A stretch of 64,000 nt of DNA from contig CM028338.1 of assembly GCA_016647705.1 (NCBI GenBank), positions 11,810,240 to 11,874,239 on the forward strand. Reading direction: 5' to 3'. The position numbers and the translations under genes are program-made. The notes under the pieces were generated by a model. That model saw only the letters and a program-made list of their open reading frames with translations, was not told the origin of the DNA and did no database searches. Below are positions 10,892-22,830 of this stretch, piece by piece. Position 1 is the stretch's first letter. The number at the start of each line of letters is the position of its first letter. The DNA comes from Eucommia ulmoides (lineage: Eukaryota; Streptophyta; Magnoliopsida; Garryales; Eucommiaceae).

Positions 10892-12032
10892 CTACTTCAT
10901 TCTACTTTGGCACAATTTTGTAAATGAATCTTTCTTGTACTGGTATCTTGCTGTTTGTTGAGGATAAGCTTTGTTAGTTCTTACATATTGAACTTGTTTT
11001 TGTACTCTTGTATTTGACATGTGCTGATTCTTCTTATTAGGTACATTGAACCATGGTTCCCTCTTTGGCATAGCATATTCATTGTACCTTTTTGTTGGTT
11101 TAAATCTCTTTGTCGGCATATAGTATTCATTGTACCTTTGTCTGAATCTCTGGTTTGTACTTGCACCAAAATTTTCTCTTTTTGGTATCCAGTTATTTCT
11201 GGATTCGATAGGGTAACCATGTAATAAATAGCAAAAGTGTTCATAATGACCAAATTAACAGTAATAGAAACACTTAATACTGTTAGCACATCTCTTTGAA
11301 TAATCAGTGTTTCTTACGGGAGCATAATATTTTCTACGATTTTGAGAAGCAGCTTTAGTAATTATTGGTTTTTCAAAAGATTTAGTACTCTCAACATCCT
11401 TGAATTTATCCATTGCTTCTCTAAGCTTCTTTTGAGTCTTCTCCAGTAACCGTTCGTTGGAGCTAACGTTTTCCTGTAGACCAAAATTCTTTTTATTCAT
11501 AAATTCAAGATCATTCTTAAGAATTTGGCACTCATTTTCAACAAAATGAATTTTCTCTATAAAGCTCACACCTTGTATTGTCCAATTCAATACTCAAGGC
11601 CTCATTCGAGGTTTTAAATTTTTTTCTTTTAAATTCATTATGTTGAAGATCATAAAAATCATTTTTCAAAACCTCAGTCTCATCCTCAAGAGATTCAACT
11701 TTATTATACAACTTACTGATTTCAGATAAAGCATTTTTAAACTCAACAGTTTCAAAATATTTGTCCAAATTCTTTTTCTTGAAAGATTTGATAGTACTAA
11801 ACTTCTTATTTTCAAGAGTTGCAATCTTTTGCTCTAGTTTAAAAATCTCTTTTTCAAAAACATAAGTAAGAGCAATAAGCATCTCAATAGCTTTATCTGC
11901 ATTCTCATCATTGTAAATTATATCAGGCTCACGATCAGAACAATGACTATTAGGAAAAGCATAGTTAATAGTAGCACACATAACTGCAGAATCAAGAAAC
12001 TCCATGTGATCTTTGTTAGCTAAAAATTTCAT
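10892..12032 (-). pseudogene. Sirevirus-like gag (C-terminal half), fossil
   Basis: The largest open stretch (11538-12032, 164 codons) is rich in Lys, Glu and Leu with heptad-like spacing (KEIFKLEQKIATLENKK), fitting the coiled-coil part of Sirevirus gag. A second (11255-11590) continues the coiled coil (QENVSSNERLLEK) and ends with the start of a CX2C zinc-knuckle-like motif. The last part (10892-11119) is basic with repeats of a Tyr-Asn-Glu-Tyr kind. Gag would form the particle shell. It starts only a few codons after the primer site, so the N-terminal gag domain is not seen. Fossil. Confidence 0.7.
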
Positions 12033-12041
12033 GCTAAACTA

Positions 12042-12053
12042 GCTCTGATGCCA
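12042..12053 (-). other. Primer-binding site, tRNA-iMet type (pol-less element)
   Basis: Minus-strand TGGCATCAGAGC follows the 5' LTR end. It differs in one base from the canonical tRNA-iMet primer site TGGTATCAGAGC. Confidence 0.85.
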
Positions 12054-12055
12054 AT

Positions 12056-13499
12056 TTTTGGCCTAGTGGAATACCCAAGAGGGGGGGTGAATTGGGTATT
12101 TAAAAAATTTATCATAACAAAACTTCAATAAATCAAATAATTAATTTTAATCCTAAATTAATTATTTTCTTTATATCACAGTGCAAATAATTAATCAACT
12201 AGATAACCCAAACAACAAAAAATAGCAAAGTAAATATTGCAGCACACCATGATATATCTTGGTTCACCAAGCTACTCTTGGCTAGTCCAGTCCTCCTAGC
12301 CCCACTGAGATTCGCACCCACTAATACTCAAGATTCTTTTAAAGGTAGAAACCAAACCCTCACACCGATTCTTTTACAGGCTCAAAATCAACCTTTACAA
12401 AAAAAAATTCCCAGGCTAAGGAAGAACCTCTACTTTTTATAGGCTAAAGAATAATCTAATTCCTTTTAACACTAAGGCAAAAGAATCAAAACCTCACCAA
12501 TCACTCCAAATATCCTTTTACCCGGTAAGGATTGAACTATTATAAAAATTACCCAAAACACAATTCTATCTAAGAAGAATCACTACCTCAATCTCTTTAC
12601 ACGAAGAGATTGAAACTTGGCTACCCTTTGATTAAATACCCCCAATAGTATTTAATTCGTCACACTACTCACCAATACAAATTAATAAGCAGAATATCTC
12701 ACACGGAGCTTCTACCACCCCAGATAAATAATAACTTGATTAATATCCCAAATCTAGTGATAGAAAAATATGAGATTGAAAATCTGATAATATCCCTGAA
12801 ATCTCTCTCAAATCCCAAACAAAAATGGCTACTTTTGGATATAATCTCAGAATAAATAGAATCCTGAAAAAACACGTCCGGTCGACTGGTCAGTCGATTG
12901 CCCTATTCAGAATATAGGCAAGCCATCCCTGTTGCGTTCATAGGTTGACCTGTCTATTGACTTGGAGATTCAGATAGTTTATTTTGCCTTCACCGGTCGA
13001 CCTACCTGTCGACTTAGAGATACAGGTGATTTCTGCTACTTGGTTCGGTCGACCTATCAGTCGACTTACATCTACTAGATCTCTTTTCTGAACTCGTTTT
13101 TAACTCTTTCTCTTTTACGTTTTCACCCCTTTAACCATTTTCTTTTCTAAATATGTTCCACTAATCTTCTTATATTCTATTTTAGTCAATTATAAATATT
13201 TATTTTCAAACACACATAGGAGCAAATATTTTCATCTTATCAAAACACACATAAATAATAAAAACTTTTTGTGACGTGTGTGTATTCCTAATTGGGATAT
13301 TAAGAGTTGAAATTCACCTGAGTTGTTTTCTTTAATTTCTTCAAACTCTTAATTCTTCATCATCTTCGACATCATCATTTAGCATCCATTTAATTTGCAT
13401 CTTCATCATTGGAACTTAAATAACTGAAACACTCAATTAAACCGTTAGTTCCACCAAAACATCAACACTTAATTGTTCATCAAAATCTTAGCATCAACA
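12056..13499 (-). repeat. 5' LTR of the pol-less Sirevirus-like element
   Basis: Minus-strand start TGTTGATGC at 13499; its end lies next to the primer site. It is colinear with the 3' LTR at 6099-8191 but shorter (1444 versus 2093 bp). It keeps the GGTCGACC palindrome array at about 12880-13065. Direct target duplication AATAT follows at 13500-13504. Confidence 0.85.
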
Positions 13500-13504
13500 A
13501 ATAT

Positions 13505-14633
13505 GTTTCATCATCTCATTCTTCAACACAAGCCAATTATTGTAATTTTGATATTGTTAGAAATTATTCATGCTTTACTTCTCTGGATATCTATGACAAT
13601 CAATCGAAGTTGAAATATAATTATTGAATAGGGTTGGGTATTTTAAATTATCATGTCTGTTTTGGAATCCTAAGTTTATTTCTATCAAGAATAGATCCAA
13701 AATGAAATTGATACCAAAGAGCGCTATGCAAATGTCTTGTGCAGAGTGGCATAATGTCGGGACTGGAACAAAAGGAACAAAAAAATGTGATATCAAAGCC
13801 AAGACGGAAAGTCACCAAAAATCCACAAGCAACGCTTATAAACTAGAAAGATGCACCAAAACCGAGATGAGAAGTTATGAAGAAGCCATAAGTGACATGT
13901 GCAAATAAAATTATTAATGAATCAAATGACAACGATCAAAGGCTTAGAGGATACAGATAGATCAATAGAAACTGTGCATCCAAATCAATCATTGGTACAA
14001 ATGAGGTAAAAAGTAAAGTCATCCCTAAGGATATAAGAGGTACTCCTAACCTTTTGCAGTTTAAGTTGATTACATTTGTTAAAGAGGGAGATGTTCGGCG
14101 TGCCGATAACGGTTTCTCAAACATGCGCTAAATTATGTGTTCCTTAATTGTCTTAGAATTATTACATAATGATTAGATAAGTTTGCATATGTATGTGATT
14201 TTATTTTGTTATATGTGATTCTCTAAAAGCTATATTTGAAAATACATAAAACATCTTATGAAAATCTATAATTTGTTCATCATCGAATTAAGTTGATTTA
14301 TTAAAATATATGATAGCTTGATTTATTTGAAATGTTAAGGACATTTATAAGTTAAAGAATGATTTCATTGATGCATTTATATGATTTGAATTGTTCATAA
14401 CGTTGATTATATGCTCACATGAAATTCCATTGTTAGATAATAATGGTTTATTGATTAAGATTGAGTCATGTGATGGTTATTAATCTTATCGTATTTCTCG
14501 TATGACATGTTACATATTTTATAAAATCAGTATTTAGCATGGTCTACTTTGTCGGCATGATCATATGAATTTCAGCTTGCATGGTTGATATCACTTTATG
14601 AAATAATGGTAATCTATTTTCAATACCATTTGA
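13505..14633 (+). other. Unassigned interior of Copia Z
   Basis: AT-rich DNA between the nested element and the RT part of Z. A 94-codon open stretch at 13624-13908 is Lys/Ser-rich and shows no motif I recognise. It may be a remnant of Z or of another insertion. Confidence 0.3.
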
Positions 14634-15756
14634 ATGACCATCTAAATATATATGGCATATCAATTTGTGCTTAGTATTTTAAGATAGATTTATTAAATAA
14701 TTGATACTTTTGCATGTGGATATCTTTATAGACATTAAGTGCTTATCTATATGAATGATAATATAAACTTAGCATACGGTTCATGCCTCCTGGTTTGAAA
14801 TGATTCTATAAGGAATCTAGAATTTTATGAGATGACATCATTAATATGCAATTATATATGTCTAAAGCATGCATTACATTTATGTCAATGGTTTCATAAA
14901 TGATCTATACTATCATTGAGATATGCTTTATGACCTCGTGTATGAACAATTATATGATTATGGTTCGATCCCAAGAGGTGTTGGCAAAGGATACGATAAA
15001 ATATTGAGCTATTTGAAAATATATGTGGACGACATCATCTTCGGTTCTACTAAAAAAGATTTTTGCTAAAAGTTTTCCAAGATTATGTAGGTTGAGTTTG
15101 AAATGTGCATAATGGGAGAATTAACCCTTTTTCTTGGGTTTCAAATTAAGCAACCCAAGGAAGAGATCTTTATTAATCAAGCAAAATACATGAATGATCA
15201 TCTAAATATATATAGCATATCAATCTGTGCTTAGTATTTTAAGATAGATTTATTAAACAATTGATACTTTTGCATGTGGATATCTTTAAAGATATTAAGT
15301 GCTTATCTGTATACATGATAATATAAACTTAGCATACGGTTCATGTCTGCTGGTTTGAAATGATTATTATTCTATAAGGGATCTAGAATTTTATGAGATG
15401 ACATCATTAATATACAATTATATATGTCTACAACATGTATTACATTTATGTCAATGGTTTTATAAATGATCTATATTATCATTGAGATATGCTTCATAAC
15501 CTCGTGTGTAAACAATTATATGATTATGGTTCAATCCCAAGGGGTGTTGGCAAATGATATCGTAAAATAATGAGCTATTTGACAATATATGTGGACAACA
15601 TCATCTTCTGTTCTACTAATAAAGAATTTTGGCAAACATTTTCAAAGATTATGTAGGTTGAGTTTGAAATAAGGATAATGGGAAAATTAACCTTCTTTCT
15701 TGCGTTGCAAATTAAGTAAACCAAAGAAGATATCTTTATTAATCAAGCAAAATACA
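14634..15756 (+). repeat. Tandem direct duplication of about 560 bp in Copia Z
   Basis: Positions 14634-15194 are repeated at 15195-15756. Both begin GACCATCTAAATATATAT or GATCATCTAAATATATAT, and both carry a VDDIIFGST-like RT motif (near 15026 and 15591). The spacing of matching words is about 561-565 bp. The copies have many substitutions, so the duplication is not recent. Confidence 0.8.
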
Positions 15757-16541
15757 TGAATGAGTTACTAAAGAAATATGGCTTGGATGGCGCTAAAGAG
15801 TACAAACTCCCATGACAACAACTATAAAAATAGAAAAAGATGATACGGGTAAAAATGTTAATGAGAAAATGTATCGAGGTATGCTTGTTAGCTTGTATAT
15901 CTTACTGCTAGTAGACCTAACATAATGTTTAGTGTATGTTTATGGGCTAGATTTCAGTCTTGTTGGAATGAATTGCATCTAACAGTTATCAAGCGAATCT
16001 TTTGATATTTGAAAGGAAAAAGTGATCTAGGATTATGGTATCCTAGGGGGAGTGACTTTAAGTTAATTTGTTATTCCGACGTTGATTTTGTTGGATGCAA
16101 AGTTGAGCGTAAAATCATAATCAGTTCATGTCACTTTTTAAAACATGACTTAGTTTTTTGTTAAGCAAGAAACATAATTTTATTGCCTTATCCACAACTG
16201 AGGCAGAGTATATGGAAGATAGAATTTGTTTGCACAAATATTTTATATTATGCAACAATTATACGATTTTGGGATATATATGGAGGAAGTCCCTATTTAT
16301 TGTGATAGTAAAAGTGTTATATGCTTAAGTAAAAATCCAACATAATAGTCACGAACTAAGAACATAGAGATTCAATATCATTTTATTCATGATCACATTC
16401 AAATAAGGGATGTAACTATTGAATATGTTGATACCTCCGATCAGTTTGCTAATATTTTTACCGAACCTCTAGTTGAAGATCAATTTGTGAAACTCATTCA
16501 AGGTTTAGATATGGCTAGGCATAACAATGTATGCCTAGAGT
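14980..16541 (+). pseudogene. Copia RT C-terminus and RNase H (Z), fossil
   Basis: Recognisable pieces are the RT active-site block (VDDIIFGST-like, near 15026), a KKYGLDGAKEYKLP-like stretch near 15765, MYRGMLVSLY near 15870, and the RNase H end. That end has PIYCDSKSVICLSKNP near 16290, then HDHIQIRDVTIEYVDT and a DQFANIFTEPL-like signature near 16440. It ends at about 16541. These are the standard C-terminal words of Ty1/Copia pol. It contains the 560-bp duplication. Fossil with several breaks. Confidence 0.75.
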
Positions 16542-17286
16542 GATTTTTTAGCTATCTGTCCCCACTTTTTGAGATGATAAAGGAGGATAAGTTTATCTTT
16601 AAGGAGAAGTTGATGTCTAGGGATTTATTTGCCTAAGCATTGCATTAATTAAAGGGAGAAATTATTTGGAGTTTAGATTGAATATTTTAAATATGCTTTG
16701 ATTATTGTTAGGGGTATGCAAAATTTTCTGTAACCTGCGAACGTGCCCCACCCCGCCCCCTTTGAACCTGAAATAGCTTGCCCAAACTGAACCCGCCATC
16801 CAAACGGGCCTATTTTCCTTAACCCAAAAGACCCATGAGCAAATCGCGGGCCTAAGCATTAGAACCACGGGTTGACCCGTCTATGCGTTCCAAGGAGAAA
16901 CTTCGGTTTATTCATTTACTTGTTTAGGCTCTTTAGGGTTCACTTTTAGTGTTTCAACTTTCAATCCCCTATATTAGCGAACGGTGCCGACCTCTTCCTC
17001 TTCCTTCTCGACGATTTAATCCCCAATTTTGATTGAACTTTCCATATCCTAATTGCAAACTTTCTATAGTTTTACATGATTACATCATTTTCTTCCTCTT
17101 TTTTTTCGAAGTCTGAAAATGCCCTAGGTCTATATATCCATAATAACTCGCCGAAATCGAAACCATTGGAACCTAATTTGAAGGTGTGATTTTATATCCC
17201 TAAATTCAGTTCACTACTGCTCGCTGTAGGTTGGTTCGCAGGCTTCATACCCATTGTTAACAATCCACGGGAGAATCAACAATGGA

Positions 17287-17320
17287 ATGTCTCAAGTTGA
17301 AGGACAGGCATCACAAACAG
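17287..17320 (+). pseudogene. hAT transposase exon 1 (candidate)
   Basis: ATG at 17287 opens MSQVEGQASQT and ends at 17320 before a GTACCA donor. The 34 bases leave one base that joins in frame with the exon starting at 19563 after TTTTTTTTAG. Many plant hAT transposase genes start with a short first exon of this kind. The intron, about 2.2 kb, holds the LTR at 17535-19196. An ATG at 17282 opens another frame and does not fit the splice. Confidence 0.45.
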
Positions 17321-17534
17321 GTACCAGTCTTAGTGTTCGCGATTCATCAAATATTTATTTTCTTCTGAATTTTTGAGTTATTTTTTTGGTTTTTGAGTAA
17401 CAGAAACCAGAAAAATATGTGCTTTCTTTATGTTTTTCCTTATGTTATTTTCTTTTCTTTGAACCGTAAAATTCCTATTGATTGTTGCCTATTATTTCTA
17501 TACTCTGTTGTTCTTCCATGTAATGTATGGTTAT

Positions 17535-19196
17535 TGTACGCCAAAGGATTCTACTATCCTTCACGTATATGACTACTCGCAAGTGTACGAGATTAAAGTT
17601 TTAGTATAATGTGATCGTTAAGATCGAGTTATCGTATCCACAGGGATTGGTGTCGTTACTATCGAATGCCGTGTTTGTCATGACCTAACTTTATCTAGGC
17701 AAAAAACAAATGTGTTTAATTAATTAAACTAATACTAATATAACCTAAATTAACTACACTAATATACTAATATGTTTTAGGGTAAAGAATTGCCTAGGGA
17801 TTAACGTGTTTACAAATACATGTTCGATTTCGATTTACTTACGTTTACGATGTTTGGCCTATTTGACAACCTCGGTACGTAAACTCCACCGCCACCTCTC
17901 CCGAGTGTAAGACGGGGGAATACATGATTTCGAGTCAACGAAGAAGCCCCCATCAATGTCTTAACGACCCTAGGTCACGTGAGTCTCACCCGGCGCTGTT
18001 GATTGCACACAATCCAACTCCCTCCTGGGTTATTGGATCGTCGCATTGTATTTACCCTATCGAAAATCTCCGTTCTAAAACTCCCTCGCCACCTTTCCCG
18101 AGTAAAGACTACGGATATAACGCAACGTCGAGTCAACGAGGAAGTCCCCCTCAATGTCTTAACGACCCTAGGTAGCGTGAGTCATCGATTGTCCACGATT
18201 CAAACCCCGATCAGGTTATAAAATCATGGCGTTTGTTTACCCAAATTCGAATTCGGGGTTTGTCAAAACCCCGTATTCTCCATTTATCTAACTAAGCATA
18301 ATAAACAAATAATACGACAAACACAATCAAACTACGAAGAACAAACATAAACGCAACAACGAAATCATTCAAACAAACATATTTATAAATTAAGTGTTAA
18401 TCCCTATACAATCCATGTTTAGATATGGCCATAGATTCATTTACAATGAAATAAATAGATAAACATGCTCACATGATCCTAAGATAAATAAATAAGGAAA
18501 AACAACCGAAGAACTTAGCCTCGTCCGAAGATAAATAGCTAAGAATGCTCAACAATTGATTCGCCGTCTTCTCCACTTCGGGATGTGAGATCCACCTCTA
18601 AAACTCCTAAACCTAGGCCTAAATATAGCCTAAGGCTCCCAAATGGACAGGGTGTTCACAAGGAGGGGAGAGGGAATGGTATTTATAGCCAAAATATCCT
18701 AAAAATATCTCAAGACAGTGCAGGGGATTTCCGCCAAGGTGGTGGAATTTCCCCCTAGGCAGAGTTAGGTTAGTTTAGCTGATCGCCTCAGCGGTGAAGT
18801 AGGCGGTGGACGTGGAAGAACATTCTGCTGGATTTCTGCCTAGGCGGAGGAATTTTCGCCTAGGCGGTGGGCTGTTAGTAGCCTGCCTTTGATTCTCTGC
18901 TGGATTTCTGCCTAGGCAGTGGTCTGTCAGTAATATTTTCTCTTTTCTCAGCTTCTTCACCACCTAGGCGGTGGGCCTGTTTTATAATTTAGTCTCTAAG
19001 CTTGTTTATCTATCGTAACTTTGTCCGCTTTTGGTTTGATCTCATCGTTTTCGCTCCAGTTTCCTATCTTTTTGCCCCACACACCTGATTTATACAAAAA
19101 GTAATAAAACTAATTAAAACATAATAAAATACTATATAAATGCTCGAAAACTAACTTAATTCGGTTTGAAAATACGTAGGTGGATCACACTTATCA
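17535..19196 (-). repeat. Solo LTR of Gypsy family A inside the hAT
   Basis: 1662 bp, minus strand: starts TGATAAGTGTGATCCACCTA at 19196 and ends GGCGTACA at 17535. Flanking 5-bp repeats are GTTAT and ATTAT (one mismatch). It is homologous over its length to the LTRs at 30036, 33458, 47734 and 51368. A TATAAATA box is at 18687-18680, with a palindrome array of CGCCTAGGCGG type upstream (18728-18972). No interior is attached, so it is a solo LTR left by recombination. Confidence 0.85.
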
Positions 19197-19368
19197 ATTA
19201 TCTACTACGTTATTTTGGGTTCTTAGCTGTGATGAAACACCATTATTTGTTGTGTTGTGGTTGTTGTTTCTGGCTACTGGAGCATCATGATTGTTATATC
19301 TGAATTCCAGTGTTTGAATTTTTTAAACTTGTTCTACTGTTAGATCTTTTTGAATTCTATATGTTCCA

Positions 19369-19390
19369 TATATATATATATATATATATG
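19369..19390 (+). repeat. (TA)n microsatellite
   Basis: An alternating TA run in the hAT intron, close to a (TG)n run at 19499-19520. Confidence 0.8.
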
Positions 19391-19498
19391 AAATTTATTT
19401 GATTCCGAAACAGTCAATTCCCACTAAAAGTACGATTCTAGATTACATATTTTTTGGAAATTTGGACTGTCTATATTTTTCTGTAGTCTGTGAACTTT

Positions 19499-19520
19499 AT
19501 GTGTGTGTGTGTGTGTGTGT
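19499..19520 (+). repeat. (TG)n microsatellite
   Basis: About ten TG units in the hAT leader before exon 2. Confidence 0.8.
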
Positions 19521-19562
19521 ATTTTTATTTATTTTGCTTATATTTGTTTATATTTTTTTTAG

Positions 19563-21259
19563 TGATGGATACTATGATAGACAATCCGAATGAAAATGTT
19601 GATTCAAAACTGTAGATTCCCACTAAAAGTACGGTACGTAAGAGAAAATTGTCTAAAGTATCGGAACATTTTTATAAGGTTGAAATAAAGGGTGAACCAA
19701 AAGTATCATGTAAATATTGCACAAAGGTTTATGGTGATAATTCAAAGGTTCATGGTACAAGTAGTTTAAAAAATCACTTGCCTAACTGTCCCAAATATCT
19801 ATATAGAGAACAACTTAAGGGGCAAGAAATATGTGGTTTTAAACCTAAAAAAGATGGTGAAGAGGGTGTTCAACATGTTGCATTAAGTTTTAGTCAGGAG
19901 ACCGCTAGAAATGCACTTACTGAGATGATCATAATTGATGAGTTGCTTTTTAGATTTGTGGAAAATTATGGATTTAGGAGGTTTTATAATGTTTTGAATC
20001 GAAATGGTTAAATATTCCTTCTCGCTACAATTTTAGGTCACAAGCTCTTACATATGAGATGTTGTGCTCACACCTTAAATTTGATAGTGGTGGAAGGATT
20101 AAAAAAATTAAATGATTCCATTCAAAGGGTTCAGGGAGCAGTAAGATATGTAAAATCTTCACCTAATCGACTCCAATCTTTCTTGAAATATGTAAATATA
20201 TTGAGAATTGAGTCTAAGAATCTTTTATGCTTTGATGTGCAAACAAGGTGGAATTCCACCTACAAATTGTTAGATTTAGCTGAGAAGTTTGGAAAGGCAT
20301 TTGAAAGATTAGACGGTAAGGAGCCTAGATTTCGTGCTTATTTTCTCGAAAAAGATATGAGTGATATAACTAGATCTCCTCCGAATGAGGAAGATTGGGT
20401 AAGATATCGTGCATTTGTTAAATTTTTTAAACTTTTTTACGAGGCAACAAAATATTTTTCTGGTACTTCGTATGTTACTTCGAATTCGTTTTTTGATGAG
20501 ATTTTTGTAATTCGAAGCACAATTGAACACTTAATCTTGAATCAAGATAATGGGGTGGCTAAAATGGCGTTGAATATGAAATTGAAATTTGACAAATATT
20601 AGGGAAATAGAGACAAGCTCAATGTTATTCTGTATGTGGTTATTTTGTTGGCTCCAAGGAAGAAGATTTCATATCTCCAATTTTATTTTTCGAAAATGTA
20701 TGCTATTGAGATTGCAAACTCATTGATTAAAAATGTGAAGATTGCTATAAATCAATTATATGAATGTTATACTTCTATGGAGTCAATAAGGTCGCATGTT
20801 GAAACAAAGGGTGGGAGTGGTCCAGCGGGAGTAGTGATGTAGCATCTACGTCAATTATCCACACAAGTTAATTGCTTCCTAATTTGAGAGTTTTTTGGAA
20901 GGAAAAATGGATATGGGGAGGAGTCTGAGGTAGAAAAGTATTTAAATGAATTACCTAAAAAGAAAGATGAAAATTTTGAAATTTTGGGTTGGTGGAAGTT
21001 AATGGTGGTAGATATAAAGTGTTGTCTTTTGGTTGCTCGTGATGTATTGGCTATTCCTGTGTCAACTGTGGGGCGTCAAAGTCTGCATTTAATACAGGGG
21101 GGATGCATATTGGATCCATTTTGTAGTTCATTGTCCCCTCAAATGGTTGAGTGTCTTGTTTGTGCACAAAATTGGTTGTTATCTTCAGTGCCAATATCTC
21201 TTCGCAATATAATGGATGAGGTCGAGGAATTTGAAAAATACATTGAATCAAGTTTGTAA
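19563..21259 (+). pseudogene. hAT transposase exon 2 (BED finger to dimerisation domain)
   Basis: One reading frame runs the whole length. A BED zinc finger is at about 19710-19790 (CKYCTKVYG, then LKNHLPNC), followed by part of the N-terminal region. RCCAHTLNLIV is near 20060, TRWNSTYKLLD near 20245, and LAPRKKISYLQFYFSKMY near 20650. The hAT dimerisation domain runs from about 20927 to 21259 (ILGWWK, ARDVLAIPVSTV, ILDPFCSSLSPQMVE). In-frame stops lie at 19613, 20009, 20600, 20840 and 20885. The catalytic core normally found between the BED region and RCCAH (well over 100 residues) is missing around 20010. So it would not make active transposase. Ac/hobo family certain; inactive. Confidence 0.85.
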
Positions 21260-22066
21260 TCTTTATTTTTTTAATTTTACATAATTTAATTTTTTATTGT
21301 TCATAATGTTGATATGAGATTTACTAATTGTTTGATTTAATTTATGACAAGTTCTAGATCAATCATGCTTAATTTCAACAAGCAGACGATCAAGCACTAT
21401 TACAATTTGTTGATGACGTGGATCACGCGGTTAAGTTTATTTTTGTATTTCACTTTTTAATTTATTTATTTTTGTTTCAATATTTTTCCCTATTTCAGTT
21501 TTTTGTAAGTTTTTAATTTTTTTGTTTCAGTTTTAATTGAATTACAACTGTATTTTTTTTTCTTTTATTTTTTATTATTGATGTGTAGTTTAAATTTGTT
21601 TGGATTGAGGTAGATTGCTTAGGTTAAATTGTGTTTGGATTTTTTATTTTCATCAATTAAAATGTTAAAAGGCTAAAAGGTTGACTTGGCCCAAAATGGA
21701 CCAACCCGAATTAGCTTGGCCCAACATTAAAAAAAAAGTTGTCGATAATAAACCCAACATGAAAACAATTGCATTGAATCAGACCAAATTGGCCCAACCC
21801 GAATTAATTGGGTGGCCCATGGTTTTTGGTATCCCAACCAGAATATAATGGGTGGCCCAACTCGAATATAAAGGGCGGCCCACAGTTTATAAAATATAAA
21901 CTCGAATTTGTTCACTTCAGCCAATGTGTTTGACTCAACCCAACATAATCCGACTGTTGCCCAACCATAATTATTATGCTTAAATGAGTTTAAATACACA
22001 TCCTCGGATTTAGGGAGAGTATGGTTACATTATATTTTGAATAAAATATCAAAGTTAATTATCATC

Positions 22067-22830
22067 ATAAAAAATGGAGAGATTGTTGAATCCAAGATTT
22101 TGATGATCAATTAAGTAATGATGTTCTTGGTGGAAATAAATATTTTATTGAATGTTTCAGATTTATAGTTCCATGTTTTTTTATTAAGAATAATCATTGA
22201 AGAAAATATAAAAGGTGCATGATAGACATGATGAAGTCATAAAGAATTTTGAAGAAGTTGAAGAAAACTAGATGAAAATAGCTCTTTATTTATATACTCT
22301 TCACACAACCCAAATTAGAATCACGTACGACACTTAAAATGAGTTAATCCTATGTGTCTCTTGATAAGAAATTATAAGTTTAAGATCCTAAAATAAGATA
22401 TTTTATGTGCTCCATATGTGGAATGGTTTAGATAAATGACCTAAGTAAAATGTGATTTAAGATATAAAATATTGTGTTTTTAGGTCAATTTGGTCAACTG
22501 GCAAAAGGGGTCGATCACCTTATTAAAACAGTGAGTTTTAGGAGTAGAAATAGAGTTATACTAATCCAATCGGTCAACTGAAAAAAGCAATTGCGCAATT
22601 GATAGAAGTACTGGCTCAAATGAGCAAAGGCGTAAGAACTCTGATCGATTCGATCAACTGATAGGTTCGGGTTGGTCAACCGAATGAAAAAGTGGTGGAA
22701 TTGAAGAAATTGGAAAAACCATTGATTGGTTCGGTCAACCATAACAGAGTGGGTTGGTCAACCGTGACAGAGTGGGTCACTTTAAAAAATAAATAAAATT
22801 AATAATTAAAAAAAAAATAGGAAAGTCAAA
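22067..22830 (+). repeat. Polypurine tract and 3' LTR start of Copia Z
   Basis: AAAAAATGGAGAGAT (about 22067-22083) is followed by TGTTGAATCCAAGATTTTGA at 22084. This is the same LTR start as the minus-strand element (TGTTGATTCTAAGATTTTGA). Palindrome-like words GGTCAACTG and GGTTGGTCAACC repeat at 22490-22770. The LTR end is not recognisable; the U5-type end seen at 5528 was not found here, so the right border is a guess. Confidence 0.55.

Larger units (their letters stand above)
6099..13499 (-). mobile_element. Pol-less Sirevirus-like LTR element with accessory ORF
   Basis: Minus-strand LTR element nested in Z. Element order: 5' LTR 13499-12056, primer site 12053-12042, gag 12032-10892, promoter-like spacer about 10500-10395, accessory ORF 10106-8796, polypurine tract 8206-8192, 3' LTR 8191-6099. 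Flanking 5-bp duplications are GATAT (6094-6098) and AATAT (13500-13504), one mismatch. No protease, integrase, RT or RNase H is visible between the LTRs, so it would have depended on enzymes from a relative. The LTRs differ in length (2093 and 1444 bp). Fossil, broken. Confidence 0.85.
16709..21969 (+). mobile_element. hAT (Ac-type) DNA transposon, degenerate, with transposase gene
   Basis: Left end TAGGGGTATGCAAA at 16709; right end, inverted, TATGGTTGGGCAA ending at 21969 (9 of 13 bases match). Flanks are ATTATTGT (16701-16708) and ATTATTAT (21970-21977), an 8-bp target duplication with one mismatch, as expected for hAT. Subterminal zones rich in GGCCCAA/CCCGCC words lie at both ends (16740-16860 and 21660-21970). 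Inside are a two-exon transposase gene and a solo LTR of family A (17535-19196). It is inserted in the 3' untranslated part of Copia Z. Confidence 0.75.

Noticed and set aside
21978-22020. hAT right end at AATACACATCCT (about 21996)
   Set aside because: It resembles the terminus weakly but has no matching 8-bp flank; the end at 21969 has a 7-of-8 target duplication.
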